Below are positions 15,371 to 23,300 of a DNA stretch of 64,000 nucleotides, one piece after another (the stretch's first letter is position 1; every line of letters starts with the position of its first letter). The notes beneath the pieces are model-generated. The model saw nothing but the letters and a program-made list of their open reading frames with translations, did no database searches and had not been told where the DNA came from. This DNA is from Acrocarpospora corrugata (GTDB lineage: Bacteria; Actinomycetota; Actinomycetes; Streptosporangiales; Streptosporangiaceae). The position numbers and the translations under genes are program-made. The stretch covers positions 1-64,000 of the forward strand of contig NZ_BLAD01000035.1 in NCBI RefSeq assembly GCF_009687845.1, given 5' to 3'.

Positions 15371-16357
15371 ATGCCGACCACGATCGGCTCGCTGCGCCGG
15401 CTGCTGCTCACCCCGTCGTTACGGGAGGTGAGCTTTTCCGCCCGCGGCTTCCCGGCCGCGCCGCCGGGAACCACCCGGCACCTGGAGGCGATCCCGCAGG
15501 CCGTCATCTGCGGTTTCGAATGGGGCATCGACGCCCGCGACCAGTGGGAGGTGGAACGCCGCCTCGAACTGGTCGAACCCGAACAGCGCGGCTTCGCCTA
15601 CGAGGGCGCCACCATGGCGTTCGCCGTGGTGGACGCGATGGGCGGCGGGCGCGGGCACCGCACCCGCGACCTGCTGCTCGGGCCTGGACATCCGCACATC
15701 TTCCTCACCTACATCGGCGTCGGCTTCGCCATGGCGCGGCTGCCCCGGCCGCTGTGGAAGAAGATCATGCCGGATCTCACCGGCTCGCCGTACTATCCGG
15801 CGATGACCTGGCTGGCCGTCGACGGGTACGGCTTCGACCGGGCCTACTTCGAGACCAGACGCTGGGTGGACGAGCAGCGCATCCCGGCCGCCTATCCGTG
15901 GGAGGGCCGGGCGGACTACTTCCCGCGCGCCGTCGACCAGGGCATCGGCCGGGCGCTCTGGTTCATCCACGGCGGGCAGGTCCCCGGCGTGGTCGGCGCG
16001 GTCCGCAAGTTCGCGGCCGGCCGGCAGGCGGACCTGTGGAGCGGCGTCGGGCTGGCGGCCACCTTCGCGGGCGGCTCCGACCCGGCCGCGCTGGCCGCGC
16101 TGCGCCGCGAGTCGGGGGAGCACTGGGCCCAGCTGGCGCAGGGCGCGGTGTTCGCCGCCAAGGCCAGGCACCACGGCGGGCACGTGCCCGAGCACAGCGC
16201 GGCCGGAGTGTCGATCCTGGCCGACGTGTCGGTCGAGGGGGCGGTCGCGGTGGCCGACGACTCGGCCGTCGACGCCGCCGCGAAGGCCGACGTCCCGGCC
16301 TACGAGTTGTGGCGTAATAACGTCAGAAGCAAGCTTAATTCGCGTGAGCAAGTTTGA
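15371..16357 (+). CDS. DUF1702 enediyne protein, E3/UnbL-like (copy 1)
   Basis: 328 residues, the normal length of this family. It shares blocks with the next gene: RGFAYEGATMAFAVVDA, YIGVGFAMARLPR, WLAVDGYGFDRAYFET, VDQGIGRALWF and GVGLAATFAGG. DUF1702 proteins (UnbL, SgcE3) belong to the conserved enediyne cassette; their biochemical role is not settled but they are thought to help core formation. No catalytic motif or signal peptide is seen. The start has a gaggaggg ribosome-binding site. First gene of the core operon. Confidence 0.9.
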   Translation: MPTTIGSLRRLLLTPSLREVSFSARGFPAAPPGTTRHLEAIPQAVICGFEWGIDARDQWEVERRLELVEPEQRGFAYEGATMAFAVVDAMGGGRGHRTRDLLLGPGHPHIFLTYIGVGFAMARLPRPLWKKIMPDLTGSPYYPAMTWLAVDGYGFDRAYFETRRWVDEQRIPAAYPWEGRADYFPRAVDQGIGRALWFIHGGQVPGVVGAVRKFAAGRQADLWSGVGLAATFAGGSDPAALAALRRESGEHWAQLAQGAVFAAKARHHGGHVPEHSAAGVSILADVSVEGAVAVADDSAVDAAAKADVPAYELWRNNVRSKLNSREQV

Positions 16358-16394
16358 AGTAGACGTGCCTCCACAGTCAATGGATATTTGATAT

Positions 16395-17369
16395 GTGGCT
16401 AATATGGTGCGCGCGCTCAGGCGCAAAATTCTTACCCCGGATATGTCTGCCACCAGGGTCGACGTAAGGGGATTCCACGAAAAGAGCCCGGCCGCCAAAG
16501 AATTGCTCGAAACGGTCGGGCGCTCCTTTCTCACCGGATTCGCCTACGCCGCCGAGGCCCGTACGGCGCCCGACGCGGAAGAATTGCTGGAGAAAATTCC
16601 GGAACGCTTCCGCGGATTCGCCTACGAGGGCGCGGCGATGGCATTCACCATCGTCGACGCGCTGCCATTCGGCGGCCGCGGCAGATTCCCCGCATTCATG
16701 GCGGGCCGCGGCCGGAACCACGTCTACATGGTCTATGTCGGAATCGGCTGGGCCATGGCCCGGCTGCCCCGGCTGGTCTGGTCGCGGGTCCAGGCCCCCG
16801 ACCCGCTGCTCCGCTGGCTCGCCCTCGACGGGTACGGCTTCCACCAGGCCTACTTCCAGACCGCCAAGTACGTGCACGGCCAGTTCCAGGAACCGCGTTT
16901 CCCCTGGCCGCGCGGCGACCACGGCGACTACCCCAACCGCGCCATCGACCAGGGCATCGGCCGGGCCATGTGGTTCGTGGCCGGCACCGACCCGGTCCTG
17001 GTGGCCGACCTGATCGACAAGTTCCCCGAGTCCCGCCGCGCCGACCTGTACGCCGGAACCGGCCTCGCCGCCACCTACGCCGGCGGCGCCACCGAGGCCG
17101 AGCTGCGCACCCTGTGGGACCGGGCCGGAATCTACCGCCCGCAGGTCGCGCAGGGCAGCGCGTTCGGCGCGACCGCCCGGATCGAGGCCGGGCTGCTCGG
17201 CCCGCACACCGAACTGGCCGTCCGCGTGTTCTGCGGGATGACGCCCGAGAAGGCGTCCCTGATCTGCGCGGAAGCCCTGCCCGACGGGCCGCTCGACGGC
17301 GTGCCGCCCGGCTACGAGGTGTGGCGGCAGCGCATCGCCGATGAATTCGTATCTCTTGGGAGGTGTTAG
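16395..17369 (+). CDS. DUF1702 enediyne protein, E3/UnbL-like (copy 2)
   Basis: 324 residues from GTG 16395; an ATG at 16404 is an alternative because neither has a clear ribosome-binding site. The blocks RGFAYEGAAMAFTIVDAL, YVGIGWAMARLPR, WLALDGYGFHQAYFQT, IDQGIGRAMWFV and GTGLAATYAGG match the previous gene, so this is a tandem paralogue. The pair probably arose by duplication before strong divergence. It leads into the E4 gene after three bases and so is likely co-translated with it. Two E3-type genes side by side suggest a heteromeric complex or divided function. Confidence 0.9.
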   Translation: MANMVRALRRKILTPDMSATRVDVRGFHEKSPAAKELLETVGRSFLTGFAYAAEARTAPDAEELLEKIPERFRGFAYEGAAMAFTIVDALPFGGRGRFPAFMAGRGRNHVYMVYVGIGWAMARLPRLVWSRVQAPDPLLRWLALDGYGFHQAYFQTAKYVHGQFQEPRFPWPRGDHGDYPNRAIDQGIGRAMWFVAGTDPVLVADLIDKFPESRRADLYAGTGLAATYAGGATEAELRTLWDRAGIYRPQVAQGSAFGATARIEAGLLGPHTELAVRVFCGMTPEKASLICAEALPDGPLDGVPPGYEVWRQRIADEFVSLGRC

Positions 17370-17372
17370 TCA

Positions 17373-19316
17373 GTGGCACGCACAGCTGGCTGGATCCGCA
17401 GGCAACTGCCGGGAATCGTGGCGTTGGCGCTGCTCGCCGTCGCGTTCGTGATCGTCAAACTACCCTCGGCGTCCCCCGCCGAGCGGCAGGAGATGGCGAG
17501 CACGTACGGCTTCAAGCCGATGAACATCGCGCTGCCGGGCGGCTTCAAGAACCAGACGATCCGCCGGGTCAACCAGGACTACACGCACATCGACGCGTGG
17601 ATCTCCTCGGTCGGCGCCGGCATCTCCATGAACGACCTGGACGGTGACGGCCTGTCCAACGACCTGTGCGTCACCGACCCGCGCATCGACCAGGTCGTGG
17701 TCACCCCGACGCCGGGCCTCAAGGCCGACAGGTACGCGCCGTTCGCGCTGGTCCCCTCGGGGCTGCCGATGAACGACGTGATGGCCCCGATGGGCTGCGT
17801 CCCCGCCGACCTGAACGAGGACGGCCGGATGGACCTGCTGGTCTACCTGTGGGGGCGGACCCCGATCATCTACCTGGCCAAGGCGGACGCGGACGGGCTG
17901 AGCGCCGCGGCGTACCAGGCGATCGAGGCGGTGCCGCCGCGGAGCAGCACGCCGGGGTACACCGGGCCGCAGTGGAACACCAACGCCGTGGTCGTCGACG
18001 ACTTCGACGGCGACGGCCACGACGACGTCTACGTGGGCAACTACTTCCCGCACGGGCCTGTGCTCGACGACAAGCTGAGCGGCGGGGTGGCCATGAACCA
18101 CTCGATGTCGCACGGCATCAACGGCGGCGAGGACTACTTCCTCCGCTGGACGGCGTCGGGACCGGCCTCGGTGAGCTTCCAGGAGATCGGCGACGCGCTG
18201 CCGCTGAACGTCTCCAAGGGCTGGGTGCTGGCCGCCGCGGCGACCGACGTGGACGGCGACATGCTGCCCGAGATGTACCTCGGCCACGACTTCGGCCCCG
18301 ACCGGATGCTGCGCAACTCCTCCAGCCCGGGCCAGATCAGGTTCACCGTGGTGGAGGGCACCAGGACGCCGCTGGTCCCCAAGTCCAAGGTGGTCGGCCT
18401 GGACTCCTTCAAGGGCATGGGCGTCGACTTCGGCGACCTCAACGGCGACGGCCTCTACGACATGTTCGTCAGCAACATCACCACCACCTTCGGCATCCAG
18501 GAGAGCAACTTCGCCTTCATGAGCGACGCGAAGGACAAGAGCCAGGTGCGCGCCGACCTGTCCCAGGGGCACGCGCCCTGGAAGGACCTGAGCGCCCCGC
18601 TCGGCCTGGCCTGGTCCGGCTGGGGCTGGGACCTGAAGATCGCCGACTTCAACAACAGCGGCCAGCCGGCCATCGCGCAGTCCACCGGCTTCGTGAAGGG
18701 CGAGGTCAACCGCTGGCCGCTGCTCCAGGAGCTGGCCACCGCCAACGATCAGGTGCTCCAGCACCCGGTGTGGTGGCCGAACGTGCGGGCCGGCGACGAC
18801 GTCGGCGGCAGCCAGACCTTCATGTTCTACGTCAAGGGCGCCGACGGCTACTGGAGCAACGTGGCCGGCGAACTGGGGATGTCCATCCCGGTGCCCACCC
18901 GCGGCGTCGCCACCGGTGACGCGGACGGCGACGGCCGCCTCGACATGGCGGTCGCCCGGCAGTGGGACGAGCCGGTCTTCTACCAGAACACCAGCACCAG
19001 CGAGGGCGGCTTCCTGGGCCTGCGGCTCACCCACGAGCGGGCCGACGCGAGCCTGTCCGGGTCGCCGGTGGTCGGCGCGCAGGTGACGCTGACCATGCCG
19101 GACGGCCGCAAGCAGATCAGCCGGGTGGACGGCGGCAGCGGCCACTCCGGCAAGCGCAGCAGCGAGGTGCACTTCGGCCTCGGCGAGAACGTGACCGGCC
19201 CGGTCCAGGTGAACCTCTGCTGGCGGGACCGTAGCGGCGAAATCCACGAACAGAACCTTCAGCTGAGTCCGGGCTGGCACGACATCCAGCTGGGCGCTCA
19301 GGCGACGGAGAGGTGA
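17373..19316 (+). CDS. ASPIC/UnbV FG-GAP enediyne protein, E4-like
   Basis: 647 residues from GTG 17373, with gggaggtg just upstream. An N-terminal membrane anchor or signal (about 13-30, GIVALALLAVAFVIV) is followed by an FG-GAP beta-propeller with repeated calcium-type loops: NDLDGDGLSND, ADLNEDGRMD, DDFDGDGHDD, TDVDGDMLPE, GDLNGDGLYD and GDADGDGRLD. The C-terminal 80 residues form the ASPIC/UnbV domain (VVGAQVTLTMPDGRKQISRV, SSEVHFGLGE). This is the UnbV/SgcE4 member of the enediyne cassette, probably facing outwards. It lies between the DUF1702 pair and the E5 membrane protein. Confidence 0.92.
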   Translation: MARTAGWIRRQLPGIVALALLAVAFVIVKLPSASPAERQEMASTYGFKPMNIALPGGFKNQTIRRVNQDYTHIDAWISSVGAGISMNDLDGDGLSNDLCVTDPRIDQVVVTPTPGLKADRYAPFALVPSGLPMNDVMAPMGCVPADLNEDGRMDLLVYLWGRTPIIYLAKADADGLSAAAYQAIEAVPPRSSTPGYTGPQWNTNAVVVDDFDGDGHDDVYVGNYFPHGPVLDDKLSGGVAMNHSMSHGINGGEDYFLRWTASGPASVSFQEIGDALPLNVSKGWVLAAAATDVDGDMLPEMYLGHDFGPDRMLRNSSSPGQIRFTVVEGTRTPLVPKSKVVGLDSFKGMGVDFGDLNGDGLYDMFVSNITTTFGIQESNFAFMSDAKDKSQVRADLSQGHAPWKDLSAPLGLAWSGWGWDLKIADFNNSGQPAIAQSTGFVKGEVNRWPLLQELATANDQVLQHPVWWPNVRAGDDVGGSQTFMFYVKGADGYWSNVAGELGMSIPVPTRGVATGDADGDGRLDMAVARQWDEPVFYQNTSTSEGGFLGLRLTHERADASLSGSPVVGAQVTLTMPDGRKQISRVDGGSGHSGKRSSEVHFGLGENVTGPVQVNLCWRDRSGEIHEQNLQLSPGWHDIQLGAQATER

Positions 19317-19324
19317 CAGCTCCC

Positions 19325-20323
19325 ATGTCAGCACAGAACGGTTCCACAGCGAATGGTGCTCGTCCGGTGGCCGAGCCGCCGCGGCACGACAAAAAGGTGA
19401 TCACCGCGCTGCGCCGGTTCGCCATGTCCATCACCGTCTTCAACATCCTCGGCTACACCTGGCTCGGCTTCGAGCAGCCCTACCTCTGGCCGTTCATCGC
19501 GCTGGCCACCGGCTACACGGTGGAGATCGTGCTGGAGATGATCGGCGCGCGGGTGGAACACCGGGCGCCGCGCTTCCGGGGCGGCGGGGCGAAGGGGCTG
19601 ATGGAGTTCCTGCTGCCGGCCCACATCACCAGCCTCGCGATGAACATGCTGATCTACGTCAACGACCGCCTGCTCGTGATGATCTTCGGTGTCATGGTCG
19701 CGGTCGGCGCCAAGTGGATCCTGCGGGCGCCGGTGCGCGGGCGGCTGCGGCACTTCATGAACCCCTCCAACTTCGGCATCACGGTCATCCTGCTGCTGTT
19801 CCCGTGGGCCAGCATCGCGCCGCCGTACCACTTCACCGAGCACATCGACGGGCCGCTGGACTGGCTGATCCCGCTCGGCATCGTGATGGCCGGGACGATG
19901 ATCAACGCCAAGCTGACCGGGCGGATGTACCTGATCATGGCCTGGGTCGGCGGGTTCGCGCTCCAGGCCGTGGTGCGCGGGGTGCTGCTGGACGTCAACA
20001 TCCTGGGCGGTCTGGCGACCATGACCGGGGTGGCGTTCGTGCTGTTCACCAACTACATGATCACTGACCCGGGCACCAGCCCGTCCAAGCCGGGGGCGCA
20101 GATCGCCTTCGGCGGCGGCGTCGCGCTCACCTACGGGGTGCTGACCGGCATGAGCATCCCCTACGGGATCTTCTTCGCCACCGCGATCGTCTGCCTGGTC
20201 CGCGGCGGCTTCCTGTGGTCGCTGCACTTCTCCGAGCAGTCCAGGGCCAAGCAGGAGGCCGCGACGCTGGCCGAGGCCCAGGCCGCGGTGGCCCAGCCCG
20301 GCAGGGAGGTCGCACCCGTATGA
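19325..20323 (+). CDS. RnfD-like membrane protein UnbU, E5-like
   Basis: 332 residues from the ATG at 19325, placed nine bases after the AGGTG of the previous gene's end; a GTG at 19313 overlapping the E4 stop is the alternative. About eight to nine hydrophobic segments lie between residues 35 and 300. The segment NYMITDPGTSPSKPGAQIAFGG (about 242-263) is the flavin-attachment-type loop of RnfD/NqrB proteins. UnbU/SgcE5 is a fixed part of the enediyne cassette with an unknown role; relation to RnfD suggests membrane redox. Its stop overlaps the PKS start (ATGA). Confidence 0.9.
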   Translation: MSAQNGSTANGARPVAEPPRHDKKVITALRRFAMSITVFNILGYTWLGFEQPYLWPFIALATGYTVEIVLEMIGARVEHRAPRFRGGGAKGLMEFLLPAHITSLAMNMLIYVNDRLLVMIFGVMVAVGAKWILRAPVRGRLRHFMNPSNFGITVILLLFPWASIAPPYHFTEHIDGPLDWLIPLGIVMAGTMINAKLTGRMYLIMAWVGGFALQAVVRGVLLDVNILGGLATMTGVAFVLFTNYMITDPGTSPSKPGAQIAFGGGVALTYGVLTGMSIPYGIFFATAIVCLVRGGFLWSLHFSEQSRAKQEAATLAEAQAAVAQPGREVAPV

Positions 20324-23300
20324 CCAGGATCGCCATCGTCGGGATGGCCTGCCGATACCCGGACGCGTCCTCCCCGCGCGAGCTGTGGGAGAACGTCCTC
20401 GCCGGGCGCAGGGCCTTCCGGCGGCTGCCCGACCAGCGGATGCGGCAGGCCGACTACTGGGACGCCGACCCGGCCGCCCCGGACCGGTTCTACGCCCGCA
20501 ACGCCGCGGTCATCGAGGGGTACGAGTTCGACCGGGTGGCGTACAAGATCGCGGGAAGCACCTACCGCTCCACCGACCTCACCCACTGGCTGGCCCTCGA
20601 CACCGCCGCCAAGGCCCTCGCCGACGCCGGGTTCCCCGGCGCCGAGGGCCTGCCGAAGGAGCGCACCGGCGTGATCGTCGGCAACACGCTGACCGGGGAG
20701 TTCTCCCGGGCCAACGTGATGCGGCTGCGCTGGCCGTACGTGCGCAGGACCGCCGCGGCCACGCTCAAGGAGCACGGCTGGGAGGACGAGAAGGTGGCCG
20801 CGTTCCTGCGCGACTACGAGACCGTCTACAAGGCGCCGTTCCCCGGCATCGACGAGGACAGCCTGGCCGGCGGCCTGGCCAACACCATCGCCGGCCGGAT
20901 CTGCAACCACTTCGACCTGAAGGGCGGCGGCTACACCGTCGACGGCGCCTGCTCCTCGTCCCTGCTCTCGGTCGCGACGGCCTGCCGGTCGCTGGTCGAC
21001 CAGGACGTCGACGTGGCCATCGCGGGCGGCGTGGACCTGTCCATCGACCCGTTCGAGGTGATCGGCTTCGCCAAGACCGGCGCGCTGGCCAGGGGCGAGA
21101 TGCGCCTGTACGACAAGGGCTCCAACGGGTTCTGGCCCGGCGAGGGCTGCGGGATCATCGTGCTGATGCGGGCCGAGGACGCCGAGCGGGCCGGCCGCCG
21201 GATCTACGCGACGATCGCCGGCTGGGGGATCTCCTCCGACGGCAAGGGCGGGATCACCCGGCCCGAGGTGGCCGGATACCAGCTGGCGCTGCGGCGGGCC
21301 TACGAGCGGGCCGGTTTCGGGATCGAGACCGTGCCCATGTTCGAGGGGCACGGCACCGGCACCCAGGTGGGCGACAAGACCGAGCTCACCGCGCTGTCGC
21401 TGGCCCGCAGGTCGGCCGACCCGGACGCCGCGCCCGCGGCGATCAGCTCGATCAAGGGCATGATCGGGCACACCAAGGGCGCGGCCGGGGTGGCCGGCCT
21501 GATCAAGGCGGCGATGGCGGTGCACCAGCAGGTGCTGCCGCCGACCGTCGGCTGCGTGGACCCGCATCCGGTGCTGACCGAGGAGCCGGTCGCGCTGCGG
21601 GTGCTGCGCAAGGCCGAGGCCTGGCCCAGCGGCGAACCGGTCAGGGCCGGGGTGACCGCGATGGGGTTCGGCGGCATCAACACCCATCTGGTGCTGGAAC
21701 GGTCGGGGGCGCGCAAGCGGCTCCCGTTCGATCCGCGCACCCGGGCGCTCGCGGCCTCGGCGCAGGACGCCGAGCTGCTGCTGATGGACGCCGGTTCCCC
21801 GGCCGAACTGCGGGAACGGGTGGCCGAACTGGCCGCCTTCGTGCCCGTGCTGTCGTACGCGCAGCTGGGCGACCTGGCCGCGACGCTGCAGCGGGACCTG
21901 CGCGACCTGCCGTACCGGGCGGCCGTCATCGTGACCTCGCCCGAGGACGCGGAGGCGCGGCTGCGCCGCGTCCTGGACGCGCTGGACGCGGGCGAGAGCA
22001 GCCTGTTCGACGGTAAGGGCTTCCTCGGCCACGTGACCGGGGTGGGCCGGGTCGGCTACCTGTTCCCCGGCCAGGGTTCCGGGCGCGGCGTCAGCGGCGG
22101 CGCGCTGCGCCGCCGCTTCGCCGAGGTGGACCAGGTGTACGCCAAGGCGGCGCTGCCCGCAGGGGCGGACGTGGTCGCCACCGCGGTGGCCCAGCCCAGG
22201 ATCGTCACCGGCTCGATGGCGGGGCTGCGCGCCCTGGCCACGCTCGGCATGGAGGCGGCCGTCGCCGTCGGGCACAGCCTCGGCGAGATCTCCGCCCTGC
22301 ACTGGGCGGGGGCGATGGACGAGGAGACGCTGCTGGAGGTGGCCGCCCTGCGGGGCAGGACGATGACCGAGCACAGCTCCTCCGGCACCATGGCCGGGCT
22401 CGCCACCACCGCCGACGCCGCCCTCGACCTGATCGGGGCGGACCCGGTGGTCATCGCCGGCTACAACGGGCCCGAGCAGACGGTGATCGCCGGAACCGCC
22501 GAAGCGGTCGAGGCGGTCGGCCGCAAGGCCGCCGCGGCGGGCGTCCAGTTCACCCCGCTGCGGGTCTCGCACGCCTTCCACTCACCCCTGGTCGCGCCCG
22601 CCGCGGCCGAATTCGCGGGCCGGCTCGACCGGGGCGCGTTCGGCCAGATCGGCGCGCGGATCGTGTCTACGGTGACCGGCGACGCGCTGGCCGCCGACAC
22701 CGACATCCCCGCCCTGCTGCGGCTGCAGATCACCGAACCCGTGCAGTTCGCGCAGGCCGTGGAGCTGGCCGCCAAGGACATCGACCTGTTCGTGGAGGTC
22801 GGTCCCGGGCGGGTGCTCAGCGGGCTGGCCACCGGCGTCACCGGCGTCGCGGCCGTCTCGATGGACACCGACGACGAGTCGCTGACCGGGCTGCTGCGGG
22901 TGGTCGCGGCGGCCTACGTGACCGGGGTCCCGATCACCACCGAGGCGCTGTTCCACGGCCGGCTGGTCCGGCCGCTGGAGGTCGGGCAGGAGTTCTCGTT
23001 CTTCGCCAGCCCGTGCGAGTCGGTCCCGGACGTGGACATCGCGGCCGCCCCCGTGCTGGCCGTCGAAACCGCCGCGGTCTCCGCCGAAGCCGGCGAATCC
23101 ATCGTGGACCTGCTCCGGCGGCTCGCCGCCGAACGGGCCGAACTGCCCATGGAGATGGTCGCCCCAGGCAGCCACCTCCTGGACGACCTGCACCTCAGCT
23201 CGATCACCGTCGGGCAGATCGTCAACCAGGCCGCGCAGGCGCTCGGGGTCCCCCCGGCCGCCGCGCCGATGAACTTCGCCACCTCGACCGTGAGCGAACT

